Source of the DNA: Hepsetus odoe
Lineage: Eukaryota > Chordata > Actinopteri > Characiformes > Hepsetidae
Direction of reading: 5' to 3'
DNA length: 64,000 nt
Assembly (NCBI GenBank): GCA_017165825.1
Contig: CM029367.1
Coordinates: forward strand, 24,623,741 to 24,687,740
A program made the position numbers and the translations under genes. The notes under the pieces were generated by a model that did no database searches, was not told where the DNA came from, and was given only the letters and a program-made list of their open reading frames with translations. Shown here in pieces: positions 44,923 to 57,710 of the stretch (the first letter of the stretch is position 1; each line of letters begins with the position of its first letter).

Positions 44923-47900
44923 CTCTTTCCCACGTCTGTCTTTTTTGCTCCATCTCCATCTCTCCCTTCATTTCTCTCTTGCTCTCTCTTACATTTCAAG
45001 TGTCCCCATCACCCAATCTGAACAAGTGCACAGAAGGTAAACCAGCCGCATCAGCTCTTTGGAGAGATCCTCCAGTGTTTCCTCTCATTGTTTACTTACT
45101 TGCTACTTTTCACTTCTTCCAGTTCTTCTTTCCTCTCTCTCTCTTTGAGAGGGTTAAAAATTTCCACTTTCTTGCAGAAATTGCTGAGTGCTGGCCATGG
45201 TACGAAGGTGTCAGTACATGCAGTGCATAGCAGCTTGTTAACTGTTCACTTTCTGAAACATTTCCCAGCCCTTGACAGACACAATTGTAACATGATAATC
45301 AATGTGTCTTCACCTGTCAGAGCTTTAAATCTTATGGCTAAATGGTGTAATTACCCCAGAAACTAGTCCATTTGATAAAATTCTCCTTTTCTGGATATTC
45401 TTTGACATTAAACCATCTGTTCAAATATTTCTGCATATTTCTTAGGCTTTTTTTTGTTTGTTTTTACCTTGGTGAGAAATGAAGAAGGGAAAACGTTTTG
45501 AGCACTAGTTCAATGATTTCATTATGTCTGTGACTGATGCGTTTTTATGTCAATGGAAAAAAAAATACTTTATATAATGTATTTGTGCACTTCACCTTAA
45601 AGTTTGCATTCTTCTCGGCTCCATTACTCTGCTAATTGGTCTTGACATTGTGAACATGGAGCGTCATTGTTTAACTTTTTATTTGGTTAAGTTTTCCTTT
45701 TATTGTTGATGTGTGACGATCCATATTATACTGCAGTTTAAAATGAACTGGTTTAGCTTTACAAAATATGGTACTGTGTTTTACATACACACATACCGAG
45801 TCACGGTATTGTATACAGGATAGGGTTTATTATGTTTGTGATTTTATGTTAAATTTCATGTAAAATTATTTAATACAGTCTGATTAAGCTTATTTTATCC
45901 ATATATGATCATGGTAAAATGTTCTACCTTTTTAAATATTATTTCTCCCTCAAATGTATCGTGATAATTCACACAAATTAAAGGGGTTAATCATTGGATT
46001 AATTATTTCTCTTAGATATACTTTTGCAGTACCAGAGTTTTGTACATAACATGACGTTCACTGCTAGAACGTAGGTTCAGATCATATCATTGGTTGTTAT
46101 TCGGATTGACTTTCAGTTTGCTGTATTTTGTCACCGGACTGTGCTGTGGATGTTGACTCGAGAAATTCCATTCCAGTTCCATCGGATCCGAGGATTCAAA
46201 ATATTGCCTTGTTTCAGTCTTTAGTGTTGGATTTACAAAATAAAAGTTAATTATTTTGTTCTAAATAGCAGGTGTTGATTTGTTTGACTTCCTGTTTCTG
46301 CGTGAAAGAGCTCAGAAATAACCCTCAGCCGTGTAATTAGCATTCTGACCCCCGTGCTGTATGAACATAGCTGGAGAGAGAGCAGGGGCTTTTGAGTCAT
46401 TTTGTTACCTTACAGAAGCAGAAATCCAGGTGGTGTAATGATGGGGTTGCTTGATGGGCCTCCTGCTGGGAACTGCTTTAGTTCCTTTTGGCATGTGGTT
46501 TTGCAGTTGGGTTACTATGCAAATGCTGCAGTCATAGCCAGCAGAGAATCTCAAATTATTCTAGTGACTGCTCACCTCAGGCATACATTTGTCTGGATTT
46601 GTGGAATGTGCAATGGAAAGTTAGACTCTGCTCCCAAAATGCATTTTTTTTTTTTTTCCTAAAGCTCGAAAATGTGCAAATATTAAAGAGCCCATATCAT
46701 GGGAACATAAATCAAGGTCGTTTACATATCATTCTCAAATGCCAGTGACTAAAACAGCCTGGCTAATTTTTAAACAAAGAGGTGACAAATTATCACATGA
46801 AATAAATGATGTAAGTATTTGCTGCATAAAAACACTCGGACATTGATGGGAAACGAAATACAATCCATGAAAAATCTAGGACAGTTTCCCTTAATCAGAT
46901 GTTATGAACTTGAACAATGTTAAATGGTGCAATTAAATTATACTTTTTGGACCCAAATGACCAGATTAGTCTTTAAAACGCTCAAGTTGGGGCAAGAAGG
47001 AGGTGCACAGTAAATGTTTCAGTAGATATTTTAAATACGTAGAAGCGGGTAATAAATACACGTAAACATCCACAGATGGTTCCTCTTCAGTGACCTTAAT
47101 TGTTAATGCGATACTGAGAATGATGAGTTCAGCGAAGTGTGTATGCTACTGTAATTGATATTGAGAGAGGCTAATGCTGTTAGGAGGTATCTTCAGTATA
47201 ATGTGACAGGGTGTCATTTGCAGTAACGGTTAATAATTATTATTAATCATATATATACACACAGAGGGGGAAAAACATTTAAAAAATTTAAATGTTTTAA
47301 AATACATTTAAACCGAAAGCAATGTCAAAGTCACTGATGCTGCAAATAAAGCAGTGTTGCAGTAAACCGTAATCACAGTGTTGCACTGTGTTCCTTCTAT
47401 AATTTGACAGCATATTCATCTGAATCTCAGGAAACGGACGTAGTTGCCAACCATGTATCTTTCCCTGTATTGAATCGTTGAACACACATTGATTGGAAAC
47501 TTTGTTTTCAAGAGTTCAGAAGCTGACACTGTGTCTGTTATTTGAGGAGTAAATCCATCTCTTCTCGGCCCAAGAAGGGCTGACGTTCAGAAATAGAAAT
47601 ATGCTTCTGCTGGCTTTTGGCAAAACTGTTTCACTCTGTAAATCACATCAGCAGTTTTTCCCTCCTGTTGTGGATGGACCATGTTGATTTCTTTTCTATA
47701 AAAAGAGTTCGATGTCATCTGCTTAAAAACATTTTTAAGACTTTTTTTTTTTTTTTTTTTTTTATTAAAGGGCACGTTCATTCTCAGCAGCCTTGCGTGT
47801 TTAATCAATATTGATGATTTTAAATATTTCATTTGGCCATTTTGTAGGAGAGACAAAGAAAGCTGCTTGTGCCATATGATGCCTTCAACAAACCCTGGAA

Positions 47901-49186
47901 ATTTCATATACATAATTTTTTTTCTCCCCTTCTTTAACCCCCTCCAAACACACATACTGGTCAAGTGAAGGTAAACTGACAATTAAATGAGCCACAGTTA
48001 TTGTGAAATATTTCAACCTTAAAGCTCTACAGCTACAGTGTGTGCTGGACTTAAGAAGCCATTTCTTTTTGGTTCTCGCAGTAGCATGTAGGGACCTGTG
48101 AGCATCATTGTATTTCCCTCCTGGGTTGCTGTTGTTGGCATTTTTGCAGCTTCATTAAAGTGCTGTTAATTAGCACTCATGTAAACAAATGGGACTTGTA
48201 GGGCTCCTGCAGAACTCCAGCATACCTGGGTGAACCTAATTTGTGTGTTTGTGTGGAGCAGAAAAGAGTGAGCAAGAGGGAGGTCGACAGGGAGTGCTGT
48301 TCACATTCAGGGTTCTTTCGCTTGATTTACATTTACAGACTGTGCACCTGTAGAGACCTCTGGTGTTATGAATTGGCATAAATTTGCATTTTTAATTTGA
48401 GTGTAAGGTTTATAGCAAAAAAAGTCGACTTTTGGGCCAGACTGAATGAATAATGCACTAATCCTTTTTTCATCTCTTCTAGAAATATATTGGTTTATTA
48501 ACCCTTAGCCCTAATATATTTTTTTTCATACCCATATCCTTTTTTTCCATGCCTATTTGTGCAATTACTGAAGACCTGTGTTGTTAATGTCTGTACAGAT
48601 GATAAACTTGCTGCTGTTATTTTTGCTCTGTAATTGGTAATGTGATGTAAAACTGCTGGGAAATTAAAATGTAATTGTTTTATTTTAAACAGGCTGCTTC
48701 AATAAAAGGCTGATCTTACAATGGAGAGTCTTCACCTTCTGGCCAAGTCCTTTGTCTGCACCGCACACGCAAGGCTTTCCTCACCCTAAAGAGCTTCGTT
48801 GCAGGACAGCAGCCTGGTCTGGTGGGTTATGTGACCTTTACATGCTCAGTCATTTTGGTTTGGGTTGCAAACCTGACCCATAGCTGTCAGTTTGTTTGTG
48901 CAAATCTTATATTAGGCATCTCATTGTTACTACTGAGGTCTAAGCCCTGCAATCTGGTGACAATGAACTTTTTACCGCATTTACACATATTCACAAGTCT
49001 GTGTCCTATGTTGTCCTTCTCTGGTACGAGTGCACGGGCGAGTGTATTAACGGAGCAATTTCAGACTGGAAGTACAGACCTTGTTTTTAACTAAATATTA
49101 AGCTGCGTTAAGGAGTAAATTGGAGACCCTTGTTGGTGTTCTTTGCAACTGTCCTGGCAGCTCTTCATGCACCATGTATGTCTGTC
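44923..49186 (+). other. No gene seen
   Basis: Long unique AT-rich stretch with T runs at 46,646-46,659 and 47,742-47,763. 48,060-48,260 is less AT-rich and has homeobox- and forkhead-like motifs. No credible exon. Confidence 0.55.
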
Positions 49187-49187
49187 T

Positions 49188-49397
49188 GGGGTGTTTGTAG
49201 TCTAGTGGTAGGGTACTTGCCTATGGACCTATGGCTCAAGAGGTCCCAGGTTCAAATCCCACCTCTGGCACTACCACCACTGGGTCCCTGAGCAAGACCC
49301 TTAACCCTGAGTTGCTCCAGGGGGACTGTCCCTACAACAAGGGTATGGAAGTCGCTCTGGATAAGAGCGTCTGCTAAATGCCGTAAATGTAAATGTA
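49188..49397 (+). mobile_element. SINE-A copy, near full length
   Basis: Best preserved SINE-A: tagtctagtggtagggtact, box B-like caggttcaaatcccacctct, accactgggtccctgagcaa, and tail gctctggataagagcgtctg then aaatgtaaatg. Confidence 0.9.
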
Positions 49398-50899
49398 TCT
49401 GGAAGCTTACATCAAGCTGTTTTAGGTCAAGGGACAGAGTCTCTTTTAGGCAACCAGTGCCACCATGTTATGCTTGACAGGATGCTAAAAAGCATCTGTG
49501 TCTGTATCTTAAATAATGTAAGATATACAGTGCATGTTCTTCCCTGCAGACTTCCACATCATGTGTCAGTGACAACTCAGGCTCTAGTTGGATTCTGATG
49601 CTTTACTGCTAAAGCAGGGAAATACGAAAGATTAAATCAGAAAAACTTTTCGTCATTTCCACGATGCACAGCACTTTATTTAGTTTTTCAGAGATCTGCC
49701 AACAATCCGAACAGACATAGTAGGCCAGCAAAACACTACTGCTTGTTGACACTCTAACTTTATCAGGTCTGAGGCACATTGTCACCTTTTTAGATCAGTG
49801 GTCTGTATCTATATCATGTACATTTCAACAGTGTTTTTTGCTGTCTTGATCTGTCAGCCTCTTGCCCTATCTCGAGCTCTCTCATCAACTCTTCTTCGTC
49901 TTCCCTCAAACACACACACTCTCACTACCTCATCCTCTTCCATTCTTGTCATTCTGTCTCCCCCTTCTCTCGTTCGCTCCTGCACTTTATCCTTTTCTCT
50001 GTGCCCCCCTCTTTATCTGCTTCTGCCTGAGCCCTCTCTTTTCTTTCCTCCCTCTATGCCCCAGGCTTTTTTGAATGAGTCTGTGAAACAGCAGATTGAC
50101 TTGTGGGTGTGTATGCAATTATCATGGAAATGATATTGAGTTGATTCTCTGCGGTGTGGTAGATCGTGCGCACCAGACTGACTCACAGGTGAAGTCAGCC
50201 TTGAGTTTGTGTGGCTGGAAGGCTGCTAAGTCGCAGCAGCACATTGATCTTGCGTGATATTCATGCCAGTGAGTGTTTCTCGCCCTAATGACTCTACTCT
50301 GGAAGAGTATAATAGAAGGTTATCTGCTGAACAGTTTATTAGGAGGGCTAACTTGTAGTTTTATCAGTATCTACAATAATGCAATTTGTGTGATCGCCTT
50401 CTCTAAACTAGAGACTAAACATCTAAACTGAGTGTGATACGCATACAGGTTCCACAACACAGCTATCCAGCATAATTTTGACATTACTAGTGTTTACACA
50501 AAAGGAAATGAGATTCAAAAATACAAGTTATTTGGTTATCTCAGAAAAAAGTGGAAAGCACTTTAGTTGTTTCAATAGGTAATGAAATCCTTCATTAAAT
50601 CGATTAAATGTTACCGCACAGATAAATAAATGAGGTGTTGATGCTGAATTAAATATTTGTTTGTCTGAACAAGTTACTGAATGTGTGTTGAGCAAACCAG
50701 CTGAAATATTTATGAAACCACATGTCTTAACTAAAGTTTTATGAGATTTATGTTTGCATATGAATTACATGTGTGGTAGAGACAAAGTAAGAGAAGCGAG
50801 ATTGCATTGGAATATCAGCCGGATCTCGCCCGGAGCATCTCCTCTGTATGTCCTCCAGTTTTAGCAGTATTAATCACTGGAAACTGGGAATGCTCCACA
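49398..50899 (+). other. No gene seen
   Basis: Contains a pyrimidine-rich stretch at 49,857-50,062. No exon supported. Confidence 0.6.
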
Positions 50900-50904
50900 G
50901 TCGT

Positions 50905-51080
50905 GTAGCCACCAGTTTGGCCCTTGTCAGAGTCACTCATCCTTATGTTTACCCATTTTTCCTGCTTCCAGCACATTAGCATCGAGAACTGATTCGCTTG
51001 CTGCCTAATATACCCCAGCTCTTAACCAGTGGTCCCGTAATGAGATAATCAATGAGTTGTTAGACACTGGATAATCACTG
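50905..51080 (-). mobile_element. Tc1-like family 2, 5' end fragment
   Basis: The minus strand holds a start MGKHKDE with a stop soon after, then the terminal region; the plus strand reads tttggcccttgtcagagtca and cccatttttcctgcttccag, recognisable as the transposase N-terminal end of a common fish Tc1-like family. Broken. Confidence 0.65.
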
Positions 51081-51151
51081 TTATTTTAAAGACGGATTAA
51101 TGATTTGAGTATTTGACAAGTTTCAGATTATTTATTTTCTTTCTTTCTTGT

Positions 51152-51318
51152 AAGTGAAAGTGACTGTCATTGTGAAACACTGCGCAACACACAGTGAAGC
51201 ACAATGAAATGCAACCTCTTTACTGAAGCAGGGGGCAGCTATTTAAAGTGCCCGAGGAGCAGCAATGGGGACAGTCCCTTGCTCAAGGGTACCTCAGGGC
51301 AACCTACTGGTCTGGGGA
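51152..51318 (-). mobile_element. SINE-B copy 7, lacks the tRNA head (minus strand)
   Basis: Contains taagtgaaagtgactgtcat and ccttgctcaagggtacctca but stops where the tRNA-like part should begin, i.e. 5'-truncated. Confidence 0.8.
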
Positions 51319-53005
51319 AAAGGCAAATTTCTAAAAACAAAAAGTATGTAAATGCTTACATTTCTGATGAATCTGGCAGTTGTTTTTCTGAAGACCTATT
51401 TCCTATTGAGGTCTTAAGCTTAGTGTTAAGACCTTGAAAGTAGTGCCAAAGAAATACGATTAACACAAGAATTCCTCATTATTTTTCATCATTTTAGTCT
51501 CAGTGGAAAATTAGTGACGGTATTTTTTTTCTAATTGCAAAACTAAAATATTTTAAGACATTTTTGAGAGAATGATTGAATATCCAGGGATGTAAAGCTG
51601 CTAAACATTAGGATCCCATGCTTTTACCTGTTTTGTCCAGCCCTAGTTCTTTGACTCTTTATTTTCTCTCGGACTGTTGCTGGCCAGGTGCTGCAGGGAG
51701 GTTGAGTCTGTGTTCTCAGATAGGATGCCTTGATCTAAGAGTTGCGGCTGTTTTGTAGCCTGCTGACCTCATGGTGACCCCAGCTCTTCCTTGGCAACAG
51801 CCCCAACTTTACCGTGTCGTAGTGAGTTTAAAGTGTCCCAGTCCGGTGTATGTGGAGTGCTGTGTGGCAGCATTCCAGCATTAGCCTGTCTGAACATGCT
51901 TAGACCTTTACTCTTCCCCTCGCCGAAGCACTGTGGGATGGGGGTGTCCTGGGGCCGTTTTCTTGGAACCGAAGCTTTTTAAACGTTGTGAAAACCCAGA
52001 CTGATCATGAGCAAGTCTAGTACTTTTTTGTTATTAAAAAAAATTATATATTATATACTATTTTGTTTATATATATAATACTTTTTGTTTTCAGGAAAAT
52101 AACAAAAAAAAAGTCAGATTTATGAATGTTTTACCTTAGCCCATATGTTGTCAAATCATACATGACAAGTAGATGCAGACAAAATATAAGCACCAGGATG
52201 GCTGTTATTAAGTTTCAAGATATTTCACTTATTTTATCATAAGGTTTACAGATTATAAATCCAAGTGTCTGAGGCTCGGTAAGAAAACTGAAAGTTGCAG
52301 TTGGACTGTAATTCATTTTGTCCCAAAACAAACTGTAATTTCTTTTTACTGTTTACTTTTTAATTGTGGTTTACTAAGAAACGATACAATTACAAGTGCC
52401 GCAACAATTTTACTGTCGTTACGTTGATCCCTATTGCTGCTTTGGTTAGCCTCATGCATTTTTCATTATTTTGCCTGAGAAATCAAGAAAAAATGGAGAC
52501 ACGACAGTGTTTTTCCTAAAACTCAGACCCTCCACACATCTGTTCCCAGTTCTTCCAGTCTTCTGCATCTTCCTTATTCTCCCTGACCACTTGCATGATT
52601 AACACTGGAGGTCATTAACAGACTTCATTAAGGCAGAGTTTGTTTCAGCAGGTGTGATCACATGCTGTTGTGCTACAGCATTGATACTGTGTTGTAAGGT
52701 CAGTAATGGGGAGCTACCATCTGTAGTGTTAGCAATGTGTTAAAACCCAGTCCTCCACACACCCCTCCGTTACCCTGTCACCATGAACACACTGTGCTGT
52801 CGCCATGGCCACTGCTCTATAAATGTTCCTGTTGCAGATGTTAGCACAGCAGTGCTGTTCCATTTGCAGAAACATCTCAGGGATGCAGGATTTATGTTTT
52901 CAAGGCCAAAGGATGTTGCTGTCACAAGCACAGGCAGATAAAGTTAGTCAGGCTGGATTTAATAGGTTCATCGCAGCACTGGGGTGCTGACATGCTCATA
53001 AGGCA
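51319..53005 (+). other. No gene seen
   Basis: AT-rich unique sequence; nothing recognised. Confidence 0.6.
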
Positions 53006-53032
53006 GTGTGTGTGTGTGTGTGTGTGTCTGTG
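53006..53032. repeat. (TG)n microsatellite
   Basis: About 13 TG units; a related interrupted CA-rich stretch follows at 53,091-53,114. Confidence 0.95.
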
Positions 53033-56000
53033 TCTGGAGGTGGACATTCTTTCTTCCCTGCACCCCCCCCCACATATCTCTAGTGCATGGACACGCACAC
53101 ACATCCACACACACGGTCTGCCCTAGATCCCTGGCTATTCATCACCTATTGTTCTCTTTTCTCTCTTCCACCGACCCATTACTGGGCTGGCTGATCTTTC
53201 TCCTTTTTTTTTTGTGCAACAAGGATAACATCATGTCACACATGTGCTTAGTGGGGTTTTCTGAAAAACAGCATTAAGTTTTTTCTGAGGTTTAGTTACC
53301 AGTTTGAAAAAGGGAGAGAGAGATTCTTTACTTTTCTGCTGGCACTGCTTTATGCATGTTTTATAGGTTTTTATATTTCTAAAGGTCATAAATTATAAAC
53401 TCTTTACGAGGATATACATAAAGAGGATAATTTAGCAAAACACAAGTAATGTGCTAATATGTAATCTTGCACCTTACTACTCGTCACCTTAATTCTCGTA
53501 TTCTCCATTTATCATCACCGTAGTCCTTGACATTGCTGTTTTGTCTTAATATTTTAAGTTTGAAAAATGTAAAATCCTGGTGGTGCCCTACTCAGACACT
53601 CAGAAACCTCAATTTCTTTAGTGATGCGCCAAAATGAATGTCCTTTGCTGATTTTCAGGGCGTGAATATGTTATGTGCTTCAGATGGTTGGTCACCCAAG
53701 GCAGTGTATTCCATCGTGTCTGCATATTGAATGCCATGTTTTGTAAGTAAAATCACACCTGTGATGAAGTCTTGTTTCACCTCTTTATTCTTAGAATGTA
53801 TGAAGACATCTTGTGTCTTGTAGAAGCTGGGAAATAGTTCCAGACAGCCAACCTTTTCAGTGTCGATCTGCTGCTGCTGCTTAATGAGACAGAACTTCAG
53901 CATTTTGGATAACGGAGAAGTTTCAGATAGGCTAGCTTTTTATTAACGCTTTTTGTTCTCCCTTATATGTTGCATCTCTTAAGGTGGAGCAGCTTCATTA
54001 AAAGCAAAGAGAAGAAAAATCTTTTCATTTTTATTTCTCTTTATTTTCAGTATTTATTTTAAATGATATCATGATAATATATCTTATTGTCTTTGTGGGA
54101 GTATGTGAGAGACACAAAGAAGGTCTTTGAAAAAGATCTAGGTCTAAGTCTGGCCGTCATGCTAATGGTTTTGAGCGCCACTCTCGGAATAAGTTGACAA
54201 GCTGCCGTTTTTTTTAATTTGTAAAATGTTCCTCATTCCTCTTTTTTTAATTAATACATTTTTTTTCCCCACTCATTTGGTCTCATTCTTTCATGTGCCT
54301 CTCATTTAGTATTTCTCCTCTCTTCTTTGTAACTCTTACTCAGTATTTCTCCTTCATCTTATTTTTTAACCTTTATCATCACCTTCATCCATTCACTTTT
54401 GCACTCTGCTCCGCCCACCATCATCTGACCATCACTCTTACAGCTGTAGTTTGTGCGCTCTCTTTCTCTCTTGCACTCTCTTGCTCTCTCGCTATTACTC
54501 TCCGCAGTGCTTCGCTCGAGTGCTATCCAATCCAGACGAGCCTCCTCCAAACAGGCCGTCTCTGGAGGGCTTTAGGAAGGTTTAGAGTTCTGACCTGATT
54601 CTTGATCGCTCCCCTCCCTCAATGCCTCCTGACTACAGATCACCTCTCAACATTGACTATAGGAAGAGATAAAAAAGAGAAAGCCGAACAGTCGGAATAA
54701 GATGTCGAACAGTATTTGAGAAGCAGAGTTGACAGATGTAACCACTGATGCAGACGATCCATGGTGTTGTAGCTGGTCTGGAGACATTTTAGATAAGAAT
54801 GCTAGACTGTAATTGGATAGCTTACATGGATCAAGATTTGGGTCCTTCCTCAGATGCTTTAATGTCTGCTAGAAGTCTGATTATTACTGGTGTGACTTGA
54901 GTAAGCTGGTAGGAAACAAATCGATTATGTGAGTGGAAGAGTTTAAATAGGAAATAATTGGAAAAAGTTCAGCCTTTTGAATTGGGTGGAAGGAGAATTG
55001 CCTCTCTGCTGTACCTACCTTTTCTATTTGCACATTGGCTGTATCGGGCAACGTGTATGGTGGGGCTGAAAGTGTGTTTGGAATTACTTGTCTAATACCT
55101 TTTGAAGTCCGTGAGTTCATCACAGCTGCAGACTCTAGGTATCTGAGGTTTAGTTTTGCCCTTTTTTCTTAAAAGCATTTTCTCAGCATTTGGTAGTGTT
55201 TCCAGCTCCAGATGGAGAGCTAATTGGGGCTGATAAGTCTGGGAGTTTCCACAGTGCACTGTAGCAGCTAGTTACCACACTTGCAGTTAACACTGAAAAT
55301 GCTTGAGTTTACCCTTTTTCCCTTTGAGGCTGGTGTGTAAGATACAGCGTGAATCGTTCACTGTCAAACAGTACAGACTGTGTTGCCTGCAATATTCACC
55401 CACTCACATTAGACGTTATACATTTAAACCAGGCATATTAAGATGATGCAACGAGAGATTTTCAGATGTTAGAATACGTATTTATTTTTTCCCAGAGGAT
55501 GATCAATCTGTCCAGCATGCAGAATTCACAAGCCATTTCTTCAGAATTGTCAGATCCAACCACCCTTGAAAACAGAGAGAAGAACTAAACACCTGAGCTT
55601 GAGCCAGTTAGCTTGGATTTATTTTCCTTTAATTTTCTTTTAAATTGCAGTGTTGGTCTCTAACATTTTATGAACAGCAATTCTATTGTCTTTGTATGCG
55701 TTAGTGTGCGTTGGAATGCCTGGCAACAGAGTTTTTCTTTCATTCTTTCTGTATGAATGATGATAATGAATCTTAGAAAAGTATTGCCAGCCTCATTGTA
55801 GTACAAAGATTCCGATGGTTGTACCAGAGCACAAATAGTCAGCAGTAGCTTGTCGCTTTCCACAGCTTGCTGCTGCTGCTTTAGCTGCTCTCCTGTGTGT
55901 TCACCAAGAGACACAGTTTGACCACCAGTACAGCTATTTCTGTGTCCAGAATGCCATGAATTGTTCTTTTTCTTCAGAAATGTGTTCTAATTGTCAAAAT

Positions 56001-57001
56001 GTACCTTCATTGTGGTTTATTTTTATCAGCATCTGTACTGCTTAGTGGTTGGTTTTACCTTTGAAAGGTTGATCTGTTTGATTTGGATCAAATTTACCAG
56101 GATGTTTACTTCAGCTATAGCAAGAATGTCCACAGGAAAGCCCTGATTTGTCATTTCTGGTTTAAGTGTGCAACGGAGCAGACCATAACTGAAATCACAT
56201 TGTGCCAGCTTCTAATCTTGGCTAGAGGTCACAAAAGCCAACAAGGCTCACACTTGCATTTTATTCTCCTGATTCTGATTTGCTGCAGCAGCAACCTTTC
56301 GTTTAGCCTGAAATGGAAGGAGACCAATAAAGACAGCAGGCTAGTTATCATTTTAGCTGATTCTTATTTGATGTGCATGGGTGTAAATCTGTACATATTT
56401 GATATTAATCAGCAAAATGTAGTCTTCAATCCAGAGCAAGATTTGTTTTCATCTATAGAAGCTTTTTCACTTGTGATGAAACTGAACTTTGAGCTCTAAG
56501 ATAGTGTTGGAAAACACATTGCTTAACAATTTTAAGCAGAATAAGGTCTTTTGTGTTATGGTAAAGTGACAAGTAGCTGGTTGTAGCTCCAACAGGGTAG
56601 AGATGTTCCCTTTGAGCGACACTACAGCTCCATGTCTTTTATTAAAGTCCTCAGGGATGAAATATTGCAACACACCCCAGCAGGGGAATATCTGGTGTCT
56701 GACGTCTTTAGGACCATGCCATATGAAACGCCCTTACAGCTCAGGGCACAAAACAACTATTTTGGTACTATTCAGTTGTAAAATTATTTATTACACTTAA
56801 GCACCATGACAAGTTTGCAGAAGATTTTAAATATTTATATCTTCTAGTGTCAATTTGTTAAACCTGATGGGTTCGGCTGCTCTGCTCACCTCTGAGAGTA
56901 TGTAACAATACAGCTCTCAGCCACATTAATCACTGGCACATAAAGGGAATAACCTTGATGATCGCATTACAATGGCACTTGTCAAGGAGCCACAATTGAT
57001 A
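53033..57001 (+). other. No gene confirmed
   Basis: AT-rich; includes a possible 72-nt exon at 54,508-54,579 listed separately and otherwise nothing recognised. Confidence 0.55.
54508..54579 (+). CDS. Possible 24-codon exon, identity unknown
   Basis: A long pyrimidine tract ends in ctctccgcag at 54,507. The following 72 nt are open in phase 0 (CFARVLSNPDEPPPNRPSLE then GFRK) and end at AAG|gtttag. The acceptor is strong and the donor weak. No family recognised and no partner exon found, so it may be chance. Confidence 0.2.
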
Positions 57002-57249
57002 GAAGTGAAAGTGACAACGTGTCATTGTGAAACACGGCACAACACACAGTGAACCACAACACAATCCAGCCTCTGCATTTCACCCATACACACCCTGCAG
57101 CAGGGCAGCTATTTAAAGCACCCGTGGAGCAGTGATGGGGACATACCTTGCTCAATGGTACCTCAGGGCAACCTACTGGTTTGGAACTCGAACCCACAAC
57201 CTTTCTGTCCTGAGGCCAACTCCCTGACCACTAGAACACCACTGCCCCA
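57002..57249 (-). mobile_element. SINE-B copy 8 (minus strand), near full length
   Basis: Minus strand: ggggcagtggtgttctagtg, box B-like ggttgtgggttcgag, core, and an end complementary to agaagtgaaagtgacaacgt. Confidence 0.88.
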
Positions 57250-57535
57250 GATCAGTCAGTTCTTGCAAGTTGGATAAATGAGCAAGCATGAGCATATGAG
57301 CTACTTTACAAGGGCCAAATTCTGATGCCGGTTGTTAGTACCTACCAAAAGCAGTGCAGGAAGGGGTAATCAGGGAACCAACAATAGAGGGATTGGTGCC
57401 TTAGACTCATTGAAGCGTGTGAGCTATGAAAACTAGAACGTCAGGTCTTATATTACATCATTACTGAACACATCACTCCTGGCTATAATAAAAAGGTGTC
57501 AGAACATACAGCTGACTCTAGGTGACTTAAGATGT

Positions 57536-57710
57536 TGACTTGGCCTCCAAATTCCCCAAACCTCAGTCCAGTCGACCATGTGTTGGATGAGCAGGACAAA
57601 CGACATACAGTGAAGGGCTCACTTTACAACTTGCAGGAATAAAAAGATTCGGTTGCTAAAATGATGGCTCACACGATGGCTCACACTAGCAGGCTGGTCG
57701 TTTCAATAAC
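57536..57710 (+). mobile_element. Tc1-like family 2, 3' end fragment
   Basis: Plus frame reads TWPPNSPNLSPVDHVLDEQD, matching the DPNLNPIE-type block near the C-terminus of Tc1-like transposases, then a stop. Degenerate. Confidence 0.6.

Noticed and set aside
47060..47085. miR-30-like seed (gtaaacatcc)
   Set aside because: No complementary arm follows at hairpin distance, and the seed match is only ten bases.
48692..48835. Possible non-coding exon after taaacag
   Set aside because: Weak polypyrimidine tract, no clear donor and no open frame.
50065..50106. Possible 42-nt exon after ccccag (AFLNESVKQQIDLW, donor gtgtgt)
   Set aside because: Very short, no homology recognised, and preceded by a generic pyrimidine tract that creates many false acceptors.
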